From NCBI GenBank assembly GCA_030431455.1, contig JAUIJE010000018.1, forward strand, positions 76,115 through 140,114: DNA of 64,000 nt, in the 5' to 3' direction. A program made the position numbers and the translations under genes. Under the pieces are notes generated by a model. The model had not been told where the DNA came from. It searched no databases and worked only from the letters and a program-made list of their open reading frames with translations. Within the stretch, counting starts at the first letter, position 1. The number at the start of each line of letters is the position of its first letter. This stretch comes from a bacterium (GTDB lineage Bacteria; Myxococcota; UBA727; JAUIJE01). Shown one piece after another: positions 36,815-45,702 of this stretch.

Positions 36815-38260
36815 TCAGAGGGAGTGGGGGCCGGCGGCGTGGTTTTGCGCGACCTCGGCCGCCGACAACGCCCGGCAGTAGACGGCCACGAGGTGAAATA
36901 CCCCGTGGGCGGCCCGGTAGGGGCTGCCCGCCTCGCCAAACTCGTGGCCCACCGCGAGGCCGAAGGACGGGTCCCAGTCGAGGTCCGGCCCATAGGTGAA
37001 CACCCCCCAGCCGTGGTCCTCGACGATGGGGTTGGCGTCGACCCCGTCCAGGTACAGCCGGTGTCGCGGGGTCTCGGCGTGATCGTAGGTGAACACAATG
37101 TGATTGCGTTGCTGCGGGGCGGCGGTCTCGGGGGCGGTGCGCAGGTAGGGGAGGCCGTTGGTGGGGCTGGTGTCGGTGTGCAGGCGCACCGAGTAGCTGG
37201 CCTCGTAGGGGGCGTCGTACCCGTGCAGGAGGGTGAAGTTGCGGGTCACAGCGTCGAGGGAGAGGGTGACGATGCGGTCGGGGCCGGTGGGCAGAGGTTC
37301 GATCGGCGTGTACCACGCTTCCAAAGTCACTGCATCAGCGGCTTCACAGGCCTCGTAGACCTTGGCCGGCGGGGCGCTGGAGAAGGCCCCGGTGTGGTCG
37401 ATGAGCAGCCCGTCCGCTTGCCAGCTGTAGTCGCCATGGGTGTTGTCGAGGTGGAGGTCCACCGCCGGGGCCACGCCGGACACGTCGAACAACGTGTCCC
37501 CCGCGGCCTCGTCGAAGCGGTAGAGCACAAGCTCGGTGCCGACCCGGGGGGGATCGGGATCGAGGGCATCGATGGTCCCGTCAAAGTCGCTGTCGGGGGG
37601 ATTTTGGGGGTCGGGGGTCTCGGCCCCATCGGGGCGGCCGTCGTTGTCGCTGTCGGGGTCGAGGGGGTTGGTGCCGAGGCTGCGCTCGACCCCGTCGAGC
37701 AGCCCATCGTCGTCGGAATCGTCGTCCAGCGGGTCGGTGTTGGCGTCGAGCTCTTCGCCATCGAGCAAACCGTCGTCGTCGGAGTCCGGGTCGTTGGGGT
37801 CGGTGCCGAGGCTGAGCTCGAGCAGCAGCGGCACGCCGTCGTTGTCCGCGTCGTACACCCCCGCGTCCACGACGATGTCGACGTCGGGCCGGCCCGCGTC
37901 GATGCCGGCGGGGGGCAGGGACACGTCGGGCGGGCCCGCGTCGCGTCCCCCTGCGTCGGGCCGTCCCGCGTCCGGCGGGCCCGCATCGGGTCCCCCCGCG
38001 TCCGGGGGCGCTGGGGTGCCCGCGTCGGGCGCCGGGGACACGTCCGGCCACGACGCGTCGCGCCCCCCCGCGGCGTCGGGGCGCGCGCCCGCGTCCCGGG
38101 GCCGATCGGCGCGGGGTTGGCAGAGCCCGTCGAGACACGTCTCGAACAGGCGGCAATCGTTGTCGTCATTACACGGGTCGAGCGCCGGCCCGGTGCCGGC
38201 GCCCGGACACCCGGTCCACACCAGCGCCAGCCAGGCCCACCGCACCCCTCGGGCGATCAC
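36815..38260 (-). CDS. Lipoprotein with thrombospondin type 3 repeats and LamG-like domain
   Basis: A surface lipoprotein of about 481 aa. A short signal ending in VWTGC is followed by a small Cys cluster (CNDDNDCRLFETCLDGLC), a 90-residue Pro-Asp-Ala-Gly linker, calcium-binding thrombospondin type 3-like repeats (DSDDDGLLDGEE, DSDNDGRPDG) and a C-terminal LamG/concanavalin-like domain (VLYRFDEAAGDTLFDVSG, VTLEAWYTP, HRLYLDG). The reading frame allows several earlier GTG starts up to 38338. I chose GTG 38260 because it places the signal at the N-terminus and GGGGA lies 9 nt upstream. The role is probably carbohydrate or matrix binding. Confidence 0.75.
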   Translation of the reverse strand: MIARGVRWAWLALVWTGCPGAGTGPALDPCNDDNDCRLFETCLDGLCQPRADRPRDAGARPDAAGGRDASWPDVSPAPDAGTPAPPDAGGPDAGPPDAGRPDAGGRDAGPPDVSLPPAGIDAGRPDVDIVVDAGVYDADNDGVPLLLELSLGTDPNDPDSDDDGLLDGEELDANTDPLDDDSDDDGLLDGVERSLGTNPLDPDSDNDGRPDGAETPDPQNPPDSDFDGTIDALDPDPPRVGTELVLYRFDEAAGDTLFDVSGVAPAVDLHLDNTHGDYSWQADGLLIDHTGAFSSAPPAKVYEACEAADAVTLEAWYTPIEPLPTGPDRIVTLSLDAVTRNFTLLHGYDAPYEASYSVRLHTDTSPTNGLPYLRTAPETAAPQQRNHIVFTYDHAETPRHRLYLDGVDANPIVEDHGWGVFTYGPDLDWDPSFGLAVGHEFGEAGSPYRAAHGVFHLVAVYCRALSAAEVAQNHAAGPHSL

Positions 38261-38358
38261 CGCGCGACGTCCCCACAACACGACCCCAGGGTACCGAACC
38301 ACCCCGTCCCGGACGGTTCGTGCTTCAGACTGGTCCACGCCGGGGGTACGCTCGCCCC

Positions 38359-38982
38359 ATGCCAGCGGCGCTGTGGATCGTGGGGGTGTGCGTGACGCTG
38401 GGCGCGTCGAGCGCGGCGGGTGCCCAAGACCCCGCCAACGGCCCCGCCCCCACGCCCGAACAACCCGCGCGGCCCGACCCCGTCGACGTGCCGCCCGCGC
38501 CCCCGGCGCCCGAGGCAGCGCCGGCGGAGGCCGAGGCCACGCCCCGGTCGTGGGGCGACGGGGCCGTGGCCGGGGCGGCGGTGGCGACGGCGACCTTCGC
38601 GGCCTACGCGACCGGATCGCTCGCCCTCGCGGGCGCGCTGTACGGCCTGAGCGGGACCGTGGGATCGGCGCTCAGCCCGCTGGTGGTGTTGCTGGTCTTG
38701 CCGGTGTGGCTGGCGGTGCCGGTCGCGGCCGCGGGGGCGGGCGCCTTTTTGCTCAGCCTGGTCGAGCTGCCGTGGGGCTGGGCCCTGGCCGCGGCGGTGG
38801 CGGCGGCGGCCGCGGGGTTGGTGGTGGCCGTCCCGGTGGGCGCGGTGGGGCTGTTTCAGCTCAGCACCGCGCGGTTGCCGCCGCAGATCTTTGTCACCGT
38901 GGCCGCGATCGCGACCGTGCCCGCGGCGGCGGCGGGGTTGGCCGGGGCCGCGGTGTTCGGCGCGGGGTGGGCGCTGGAGTGA
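38359..38982 (+). CDS. Hypothetical exported membrane protein, Ala/Val-rich
   Basis: A 207-aa protein with signal peptide (cleavage after AAGA), a Pro/Ala-rich stretch of about 45 residues, then four to five hydrophobic segments made almost only of Ala, Val, Gly and Leu. No family recognised and no conserved polar motif seen. It is divergent from the LamG lipoprotein. Confidence 0.5.
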   Translation: MPAALWIVGVCVTLGASSAAGAQDPANGPAPTPEQPARPDPVDVPPAPPAPEAAPAEAEATPRSWGDGAVAGAAVATATFAAYATGSLALAGALYGLSGTVGSALSPLVVLLVLPVWLAVPVAAAGAGAFLLSLVELPWGWALAAAVAAAAAGLVVAVPVGAVGLFQLSTARLPPQIFVTVAAIATVPAAAAGLAGAAVFGAGWALE

Positions 38983-39003
38983 CGCGGCTGGGCTTTGGCC
39001 CGG

Positions 39004-39174
39004 TCAGTCGTCGTCGGGGATGTCCTCGACGGGGATGATGCTCGGGTCGTAGCCCATGTCGTCGCCGGGGGCCTCGCCCACCATCTGGGTGCGGACTTTG
39101 TCATCGCCCTTTTTGGGTTTGTCTTTGTCCCCGGGCTTTTTCTCGTCCGACGCAGCAAAAAACGGTTGGGTCAT
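39004..39174 (-). CDS. Small acidic/basic hypothetical protein (56 aa)
   Basis: A short reading frame starting MTQPFFAASDEKKPGDKDK and ending PVEDIPDDD. An AGGGGA site 5 nt before the ATG supports translation. The protein has a Lys/Asp-rich middle and an acidic end, with no hydrophobic segment. It lies just downstream of the cytochrome c lipoprotein gene (52-nt gap, same strand), so it may be the last gene of that unit. Function unknown. Confidence 0.55.
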   Translation of the reverse strand: MTQPFFAASDEKKPGDKDKPKKGDDKVRTQMVGEAPGDDMGYDPSIIPVEDIPDDD

Positions 39175-39226
39175 GTGGTCCCCTTTCGGCCGTCAACGTA
39201 AGCGGCCGCGCTGGGCGGACAAGCCT

Positions 39227-39871
39227 CTACCAGCCTTCGCCAAAGCCGCCTTCGTCGTCCTTGTCCTCGTCGTCCTTCTTCGCCTCGTCTTCGCCCGCCG
39301 GGGCCGCTTTCTCCGCCGCCGCCGGGGCCTTGTCGGGGGCGGCTTTGAGCGTGCGCACGTAGGCGACCAGGCCTTGCAGCTGGGCTTTGTCGAGCTTGCC
39401 CATAAACGACGGCATCTGTCCTTTGCCGTGCGACACCGTCGACGCAATGTGATTGTCCGACACCTTCGCGTGCCACGCGGGGTTGCGCAGGGTGGGCACG
39501 ACCATGCCCATCTTCTGTCCCCCGCGGCCGTCGGCCCCGTGGCACAGCGCGCAGTTGTTCAAGAACACGGTCTTGCCGAGGGCGGCGTCACCGCCCGACC
39601 AATCCTCGGCCGCCATCGGGTTTTTCGCGGGCACCGCCGAGCCGCCGGTCTGGCCGGGGTTGGCCGACTCGCCGGAGGGCACCGGGCCCTCGGCCGCGTC
39701 GCCGCCAGCGGTGGGCATCAACAGCGAGCCCTCCGAGGCCTGGTTGGGGTCTTTGACAAAGTCTTGGCCCCAGGCCGGGTACTCGCCGATGGGCTCGGCC
39801 CGGGCGAGGGGGTTTTGTTGTTCGCAGCCGACCATCGCCAGCAACACACCACTGATCCACAAACACCGCAT
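39227..39871 (-). CDS. Cytochrome c lipoprotein
   Basis: A 214-aa mono-heme c-type cytochrome. The signal ends in AMVGC (Cys about 16), predicting lipid anchoring on the periplasmic side. After a flexible stretch of about 75 residues the domain begins DAALGKTVFLNNCALCHGADGRGG, giving CXXCH. The distal Met is probably in GKGQMPSF, as in cytochrome c551/cbb3-type domains. The last 45 residues are a Lys/Glu/Asp-rich tail. ATG 39871 was preferred to a TTG 9 nt upstream. Electron partner unknown. Confidence 0.85.
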   Translation of the reverse strand: MRCLWISGVLLAMVGCEQQNPLARAEPIGEYPAWGQDFVKDPNQASEGSLLMPTAGGDAAEGPVPSGESANPGQTGGSAVPAKNPMAAEDWSGGDAALGKTVFLNNCALCHGADGRGGQKMGMVVPTLRNPAWHAKVSDNHIASTVSHGKGQMPSFMGKLDKAQLQGLVAYVRTLKAAPDKAPAAAEKAAPAGEDEAKKDDEDKDDEGGFGEGW

Positions 39872-39977
39872 CACGTCCAAAACCCCATCTGCGCGCAGGC
39901 GATTCCCACGATCTCGTTGTGATCCGTCCTTAGCATGTCCATCCCCGCTCCGAAGCCCACCGCGGGCCTCGCGGGGC

Positions 39978-41456
39978 CTACAGGTTGAACTCGTCCGCGG
40001 GGAGGAAATCCACCTCCCGCAGCTCGAGCCCGTTGTTGCCGCTGACCACGCGCCACAGCGCGTAGTCCCCGATCACGTCCCCCGCGTCGTCGAAATCGAG
40101 CTGGCCCGAGGGGCCCACGTAGTCGATGGGATCGCCGCGGAGCAGCGCCTCGGCCATTTCCCCAAAGAACTTGCCTTCGAACACCGTGCCTTCTTTGCTC
40201 ACGTCGAACAGCGCATCACGAATGTCCGCGCCTTCGGTGCTCTTGGCCGAGGTGATGGCGAGACCGGTGAGCATCATCGCGTCGAACATCTGGGACGTGA
40301 ACCCGCCGGGCTCGGCATTGAAGCGCGCGCGGTAGGCGTTGCGGAACTTGTCATAGGCATTGTTGGACGCGTGGGTCGGCACCGTGCCGATGACCTGGGC
40401 CGAGAGGCTGCCCGCCCGGGTGATGAATGCAGGATCATTGAGTCCGTCGGGGGCGAGGTAGTTGCGGCTGAGCACAAAGCCGGGGGTGGTGGCCTGCTCG
40501 TCGATTTCGATCTGGGCGAAGGCTTGGTCCATCGCGGTCAGCACCGCGGAGCCGTCGTCGGGAAAACCGACCACCGCCACACACACCCGCGGGTTCCATT
40601 CGAAGTCGTGTTCGTCCGGTCCCCCGCGGCCGAAGTCGTCGATGATGGGGTCGATGATCGCGTTGGCGGTGTCGATCACCACCGGGTCGTTCTGCTGCTT
40701 GCCGATGGCAAAGCCGGGGGTGAACCCGACGTTGGCGATCACCCGCGCGGTGGCCTGGCCCCCGCCGGGGCGGTTGAGCGGCACGGGTTGGCCCCCGGCG
40801 TCGCGGTCGTACAGGAGTTGCCCGGTGTATTCGGACTCCAAGCCCGCGGCGAGCGCGGAGCCGTAGGCGTCCATCTGGAACAGGATGATCATCTCGGGGC
40901 AGGCATCGATGTCCACCCCGTTGCCTTCGCCGGCGAAGTCGGGGTGCGGACCGGCGTAGCCGCGGGTGGCGAGGTAGGCGAGGGCGCGGCCTTGGTACCG
41001 GTCGTTGGGCGCGGTGCGGAAAAACCACCCCTCGCGGTCGGCTTGGTTCTCGGTCAACGTCGGCGAGGTGGCGCAGCAGCTGAGCTGGGGGACCTCGGCC
41101 GCGGCCACGGTGTCGAGGGTACCGGCCACGCTCGACGAGGCGGCGGGGCCGACGATGGCGACGGCGCCGTTTTCGAGCAGCGACTGCACGCTGGTGTTCG
41201 ACGTGCCGGGGTCGGAGCCGGAATCCTCGACGAGAAGTTCGATGGCGCGGCCGTCGTACAGGCCACCGGAGGAATTGATCTGCTCGGCGGCGAGGCGGGC
41301 GGCGTTCTCCCAGAAGGTGCCGTTGCCGGCCAAGCCGCCGGTCTTGGGCACAAGCAGGCCGACCTTGATGTTCTCGATGGGCTCGGGGCGCTGCTCCGGG
41401 CAGCCGCCGAACACACACAGAACCGCAACCAAAAGACCGGCGTGAGCGCGGGTCAT
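39978..41456 (-). CDS. Branched-chain amino acid-type ABC substrate-binding lipoprotein
   Basis: A 492-aa periplasmic binding protein of the Leu/Ile/Val (type I, Peripla_BP_6) family. The lipobox FGGC lies at about residue 19. The first lobe begins IKVGLLVPKTGGLAGNG, then AARLAAEQINSSGGLYDG, LLVEDSGSDP and AVAIVGPAASSS, with GYAGPHPDFAGEG-like insertions and a cysteine pair LSCCATS. GGAGG lies 5 nt before the ATG. No permease or ATPase genes are next to it, so it may act as a sensor or work with a distant transporter. Confidence 0.82.
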   Translation of the reverse strand: MTRAHAGLLVAVLCVFGGCPEQRPEPIENIKVGLLVPKTGGLAGNGTFWENAARLAAEQINSSGGLYDGRAIELLVEDSGSDPGTSNTSVQSLLENGAVAIVGPAASSSVAGTLDTVAAAEVPQLSCCATSPTLTENQADREGWFFRTAPNDRYQGRALAYLATRGYAGPHPDFAGEGNGVDIDACPEMIILFQMDAYGSALAAGLESEYTGQLLYDRDAGGQPVPLNRPGGGQATARVIANVGFTPGFAIGKQQNDPVVIDTANAIIDPIIDDFGRGGPDEHDFEWNPRVCVAVVGFPDDGSAVLTAMDQAFAQIEIDEQATTPGFVLSRNYLAPDGLNDPAFITRAGSLSAQVIGTVPTHASNNAYDKFRNAYRARFNAEPGGFTSQMFDAMMLTGLAITSAKSTEGADIRDALFDVSKEGTVFEGKFFGEMAEALLRGDPIDYVGPSGQLDFDDAGDVIGDYALWRVVSGNNGLELREVDFLPADEFNL

Positions 41457-41528
41457 GACGTCCTCCCTGCGGGTACGCCCAAAGCGTAGCGCAAGTTCGG
41501 GCGGATGGCGCGAGACCGGCGGGGCCGG

Positions 41529-43586
41529 TTACTTGAGGCCGAGTTTTTTCTTGGTGGTCTCGCCGGCCTTAATGCGGACGATGTAGGGCTGTTCGATGGC
41601 CTCGGTGCGGTTTTTGAGGACGAGCTTGAGCTCCCCGGCGGGCACTTTGACGTTGTTGAGCGGTGTGTTGCCGAGCTTTTTGCCGTCCAGGTACACGGTG
41701 GTCCAGGGCACGGTGGCGAGGGTCAAGTAGCCGAAGGCGGCCGCCTTTTTCTCGGGCTGGGGGGGCGGGTCGGGGGCCTTTGGTTCGGTCGCTTTTTTGT
41801 CCCAGTCCCCGTCGGTGTTTGTGGCCTTGGCCGTGCGGGTGGTTTTGTCGTCGTCGTTGTCGTCCCGGCTGGGGCGGGCGCGGCGGGTGGTCTTCTTGGG
41901 CCGGCGGCGGTTGTTGCGCGCCTTCTTGTCGTCGTCGTCGTCGCGGTCTTTGGGGGCGGTGGCGTTCGGTGACTCGTCGTCGTCCGCGTCGTCGTCGTCG
42001 TCGGGGTCCGGGTCGTCCGCGGGGTCGTCGTCGGTCGGGCGGGGCTGATCCCCGTCGTCGTCGGCCACACCCTGGGCGCCCGGGTCCGTCGCTTTGTCGC
42101 CCGGGGCCGGGCCGGGGGTGTCCGCGGCTTCGCGCGGGGTCGGCAACGCGTTGTCCTCGTTGACCATGACCAAAAAGATCACCCCGCCGGCGGCCCCCGC
42201 GAGCAGCAGCACCAGGCCGATGATCATCGGCCACAGCCAGGCGGCGCGGGGCCGCTCGTCGTCGTCGTTGACCGGCGCGTAAGACACCGTGCCGGTGCTG
42301 GTGCGGTCCTCGCCCTCCTCGGCGCCGATGCGCGGCGGCGGCTTGTCCGGCCGCCGGGGCGGGGGGTGGCCGTCGTCGGTCATGGGGGTCGGGCCTTCGG
42401 GCCGGAGGGCGCGGGGGTTGGGCCCGATCTCGGACTCGCGGGTGACCAGCGGCGAGTGGGACAACGCCGACGGCGTGGTGGGCTCGGGCTCCTGGCCGGG
42501 GGGCACGAGGTTGGGCACCAGGAGATCGGACTCTGAATCGCCCTCTGCGCCGTCTTCGTCGTCGTCATCCCCTTGCACCGCTTCGCCGGACAACACCCGG
42601 TCGAGGAGCTGGCGCTGCCGATCGATCACGTCGCCGAACAGCTCGCGCATCAACGCCGACAGATCCCCGCGGCGGTACCGCTGGCCCGCGGCCAACAGGG
42701 CGTCCTCGATGGCCTCGCGGAACTCGTCCGCCGACGAGAACCGCTCGTCGGGGTCTTTGGCCAAGGCCTTGACCGCGATCGCGGCCAGCTTCTCGTCGCA
42801 GTCCGCGTTGTATTTGACCGGGGTGATCGGGGGCTCGCGCAGGATGCGATCGATGCTCTTGACGACGTGTTGGCTCTTGTACAGGCGCCGCCCGGCGAGC
42901 ATCTCCCAGAACACCACCCCCGCCGAGAACACGTCCGAGCGCGGGTCGAGGTCTTTGGCCTCACACTGCTCCGGGCTCATGTACGCGTATTTGCCCTTGA
43001 GCACGCCGGCGTCGGTCTCGTTGATGCGCATGGCGGCTTTGGCGATGCCGAAGTCGACCAGCTTGGGCGTGCCGTCGTAGCTGATCAGGATATTTTGCGG
43101 GCTGACGTCGCGGTGGATGATGTTGAGCGGCCGGCCGCGGGCGTCGCGCGCGGTGTGTGCGGCGTGCAGGCCGTCGAGGGCGGCGCAGAACATGCCCGCC
43201 CACAGCGAGCTTTCGGGGTACTTGCCCGCGCGCTTGGACGTGCGGAGCAGGGCGCCCAAGTTCTGCCCGTCGATGTGCTCCATCGCCATGTAGTACCGGC
43301 CATCCACCTCGCCGACGTCGTAGGTGTGCACCACGTTGGGGTGGGAGATGGCCATGGCGAGGCGCGCCTCGTCGAGAAAACTCTCGACCAACAACCGGTC
43401 GCCGGTGAGGTGGCTGTGCAGGCGCTTGATCACGACGAGCTTTTCGATCCCGGCCGGGCCGGGCAAAAACGCGAGGTAGATCTTGCCCATGCCCCCCGCG
43501 CCGAGCCGGCCGAGGATCACGTACTTGCCCAACCGACGCCGCGACGTCGGCTTCATCACCAGCTTGTCGAGCTCTTGACGTTCCAA
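41529..43586 (-). CDS. Ser/Thr protein kinase with transmembrane segment and PEGA-like domain
   Basis: A 685-aa Hanks-type kinase. The kinase domain spans about residues 18-285: GRLGAGGMGKIY loop, LVVIKRL Lys, IIHRDVSPQN catalytic loop, VDFGIAKA and KGKYAYMSPEQCEAKDLDPRSDVFSAG. An acidic cytosolic linker leads to a membrane segment near 449-470 (WPMIIGLVLLLAGAAGGVIF), an outer segment of Asp- and Lys/Arg-rich runs, and a PEGA-like end (GYLTLATVPWTTVYLDGKKLGNTPL). TTG 43586 is chosen because GAGGGG precedes it; ATG 43556 is the alternative. It is divergent from the TPR-like protein. Confidence 0.88.
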   Translation of the reverse strand: MERQELDKLVMKPTSRRRLGKYVILGRLGAGGMGKIYLAFLPGPAGIEKLVVIKRLHSHLTGDRLLVESFLDEARLAMAISHPNVVHTYDVGEVDGRYYMAMEHIDGQNLGALLRTSKRAGKYPESSLWAGMFCAALDGLHAAHTARDARGRPLNIIHRDVSPQNILISYDGTPKLVDFGIAKAAMRINETDAGVLKGKYAYMSPEQCEAKDLDPRSDVFSAGVVFWEMLAGRRLYKSQHVVKSIDRILREPPITPVKYNADCDEKLAAIAVKALAKDPDERFSSADEFREAIEDALLAAGQRYRRGDLSALMRELFGDVIDRQRQLLDRVLSGEAVQGDDDDEDGAEGDSESDLLVPNLVPPGQEPEPTTPSALSHSPLVTRESEIGPNPRALRPEGPTPMTDDGHPPPRRPDKPPPRIGAEEGEDRTSTGTVSYAPVNDDDERPRAAWLWPMIIGLVLLLAGAAGGVIFLVMVNEDNALPTPREAADTPGPAPGDKATDPGAQGVADDDGDQPRPTDDDPADDPDPDDDDDADDDESPNATAPKDRDDDDDKKARNNRRRPKKTTRRARPSRDDNDDDKTTRTAKATNTDGDWDKKATEPKAPDPPPQPEKKAAAFGYLTLATVPWTTVYLDGKKLGNTPLNNVKVPAGELKLVLKNRTEAIEQPYIVRIKAGETTKKKLGLK

Positions 43587-43694
43587 TGCGCCCCTCGGCG
43601 GATGATTTTTCCTCGACCGGCGACAAAGTGTCAAAAGACTTCGTGATTTGGCTATGCTGCGCCGGTCTTGACGAATGCAAACGGAGCAGCCGCC

Positions 43695-44519
43695 GTGAAG
43701 GTCTTGGGCCCGATCGCTCTTTGTGTGGTTTTGCTGGCGCCCGCCGCCCGGGCCGACATGGCCGAGCTGTTGGCCAAGGCCGAGGAGGACTACGGGGCGC
43801 TCGAGTTTGAGCCCTGCGCGCAGACCGCCGAGGAGGCGCTGCGGGAGCCGGGCACGGCGTCGGACCGGGTCAAGGGCTACCAGCTCCTCGGCCTGTGCCG
43901 GGCGGCGCTGGAGGACACCGAGGGGGCGACCGACGCGTTTGTGTTGATGCTCGCCATCGACCAGAACGCCGCGCTCCCCGACGGGCTCTCCCCGCGGTTC
44001 ACATCGTCGTACCTCGAGGCGAAGGGCCAGTGGGTGGGGCGCAAGCCGTTCGACATTCAGATCACCGAGGACCAGGTGTCGGGCAAGACCCGCAGCTTGA
44101 AGCTCTCGATCGTCGACCGCCCCGCGCTGCTCGAGTCGGTGGCCTGGCGTGACGGCGACGGCGAGCTCAGCGCGAGCACCAAGGTCGCGGAGAAAATGCT
44201 CCTGGAGGTCCCGAAGAACCTCGCCCAGGAGTTGGTGTTTTTTGACGCCCACAAAGGGGCCTTGGTGGTGTTGCCGCTGCCGCAGGCCGAGCAAGAAAAG
44301 ACCGAGGCGTTGGCCGAGCAAAAAGGCGGCGAGACCGCCGAAGGCGAAGACGAAGGGTCGGGCCTCTGGGTCTGGGCGGGCGTTGGCGCGGTCGGCGTGG
44401 TCGGTGTGGTGGCCGCGGCCGCGGTGGGCGGCGTCATCGCCTACGGGGTGGCCACCGGTCTCATCACCGGGCCCGAGCAACAGATCACGCTGCAATCCGG
44501 CGTGGACTTCGGGGACTGA
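43695..44519 (+). CDS. Exported TPR-like protein with C-terminal membrane segment
   Basis: A 274-aa exported protein. Signal peptide VKVLGPIALCVVLLAPAARA; the mature part starts with helical repeats (MAELLAKAEEDYGALEFEPC, KGYQLLGLCRAALEDTEGATDAFVLML) like tetratricopeptide units, then a beta-rich middle and an acidic stretch. A membrane segment near 230-255 (WVWAGVGAVGVVGVVAAAAVGGVI) precedes a short tail. The GTG start has GGAG 8 nt upstream. This architecture is common next to PEGA kinases in myxobacteria. It is divergent from the kinase gene across 108 bp. Confidence 0.65.
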   Translation: MKVLGPIALCVVLLAPAARADMAELLAKAEEDYGALEFEPCAQTAEEALREPGTASDRVKGYQLLGLCRAALEDTEGATDAFVLMLAIDQNAALPDGLSPRFTSSYLEAKGQWVGRKPFDIQITEDQVSGKTRSLKLSIVDRPALLESVAWRDGDGELSASTKVAEKMLLEVPKNLAQELVFFDAHKGALVVLPLPQAEQEKTEALAEQKGGETAEGEDEGSGLWVWAGVGAVGVVGVVAAAAVGGVIAYGVATGLITGPEQQITLQSGVDFGD

Positions 44520-44526
44520 TTCTGAC

Positions 44527-44600
44527 GGGGGGCGTTCTCCCCCCGCCCCATCGCTGCCAGTTGTCGTCGTCGTGACCGGCACCCCCGTTGACAGGGGGGG
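44527..44600. repeat. Pair of GC-rich hairpins between two genes
   Basis: GGGGGG-CGTTCT-CCCCCC lies at 44527-44544 and CCCCC-GTTGACA-GGGGG at 44582-44598, the latter directly before the lipoprotein start. Neither has a T run. Similar GTTGGC- or GTTGAC-looped hairpins occur at 35997 and 49287, suggesting a dispersed motif. Confidence 0.45.
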
Positions 44601-44622
44601 CGAGGGGGCGAAATCCCAGCGC

Positions 44623-45702
44623 ATGAGTGCGTTTCGTGTCGTCGCCGGATTGAGCGTGTTGGCCTTGGTGCCGTTTTCCTCGTGTAGCTGTCAGCGCAAG
44701 GAGAACATCGAGGCCAAGGAGCGGTTGAGCAAGCCCGCGGAGGCATCTCCGCTGGACAAGATGTCGCGAGAGACGCTCAAGCCGGGCGACCTCGCCACCG
44801 ACGAGGACATGCGGCACCGCATCAACCGCATGCGCTTCGGCGAGATGCAACGCCGGCTGGGCTCGATGAAGTACCATTCCAGCGGCCGGCTGAGCTTCGC
44901 CCGGGCCCCGCTCAACGTCGACAGCCGCGAGACCACCGACATTCTGTACAGCGACCGGGGCGATTTCTCCGTCACCACCACCACCGCCGACGGCAGCCGC
45001 CAGGAGCTGGCCTACGTCAATGAGATCTTCTTTTTGAAGAACAAAAACGGCAAGTGGCGCACCAGCCGCGACCCCACCGGGGAGCGCATCGCCTACCTCG
45101 AGGACGCGGCCGGGATCTGGCGGTCCTTCTACAAGCTGTTCCGCCACACCCTCGAGCTGACCCCCCGCGGTGAGCAGGCGTACCAAGGCCGCAACGCCTA
45201 TGTATATACATTGTCGGTGCCGGACGAGTCGAAGAAGGCGCGGGCGGAGGGCGCGAAGGTGCCGGCCCCCAAGGCCCGGCCCCTCGCCGATGGGGGCGTG
45301 CTCGGCAATGAGCCGATTCCCGAGGAGACCGCCGAGGAGCGGGACACCCGCATGGACCGGTTGCGCAAGTGGCGCGACCGGGCCCACCCCGCGGGGGGCA
45401 AGGGGGAGCTGTGGGTCGACGGCGAGACCGGCGTGCCGTTGAAGGTCCAGTTCACCGGCGACCTCGCGGTGGGCGATGGGCCCGAGCCTTCGGTGTTGCA
45501 CGTCGAGCTGACCACGGCGCTGTCCGAGATCGGCAAGCCCCACGCGGTGGAGCCCCCCCAGGAGGCGGTCGACGAGATCACCCGGAAAAAGTGGCCCACC
45601 AAGCCGCGCAAGTTCCTGGAGGAAAAGGGGCTGGTCGCCCCGCTCCCCGACGAGCCCCCGGAAGGTGAAGCGGCGCCGGCCGCGCCCCCGGCGGAACAAT
45701 GA
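44623..45702 (+). CDS. Hypothetical lipoprotein upstream of proB
   Basis: A 359-aa exported protein. The signal VLALVPFSSCSC suggests lipidation at a Cys near residue 21. The mature part has a conserved-looking block FGEMQRRLGSMKYHSSGRLSF, an outer-membrane-lipoprotein-like beta region (DILYSDRGDFSVTT) and KGELWVDGETGVPLKVQFTG, resembling LolA-like scaffolds in strand pattern only. The end is Pro/Ala/Glu-rich. The stop overlaps proB as ATGA, which places this envelope protein at the head of an amino-acid operon. Function unknown. Confidence 0.65.
   Translation: MSAFRVVAGLSVLALVPFSSCSCQRKENIEAKERLSKPAEASPLDKMSRETLKPGDLATDEDMRHRINRMRFGEMQRRLGSMKYHSSGRLSFARAPLNVDSRETTDILYSDRGDFSVTTTTADGSRQELAYVNEIFFLKNKNGKWRTSRDPTGERIAYLEDAAGIWRSFYKLFRHTLELTPRGEQAYQGRNAYVYTLSVPDESKKARAEGAKVPAPKARPLADGGVLGNEPIPEETAEERDTRMDRLRKWRDRAHPAGGKGELWVDGETGVPLKVQFTGDLAVGDGPEPSVLHVELTTALSEIGKPHAVEPPQEAVDEITRKKWPTKPRKFLEEKGLVAPLPDEPPEGEAAPAAPPAEQ

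Noticed and set aside
36392-38395. A 667-codon plus-strand open frame
   Set aside because: It overlaps the sigma factor and is antisense to the LamG/TSP3 lipoprotein; composition is that of a high-GC shadow frame.
43587-44624. A 346-codon N-terminal extension of the Ser/Thr kinase frame
   Set aside because: It is antisense to the exported TPR-like gene and has no family-like sequence; the kinase domain begins near its own ribosome site.
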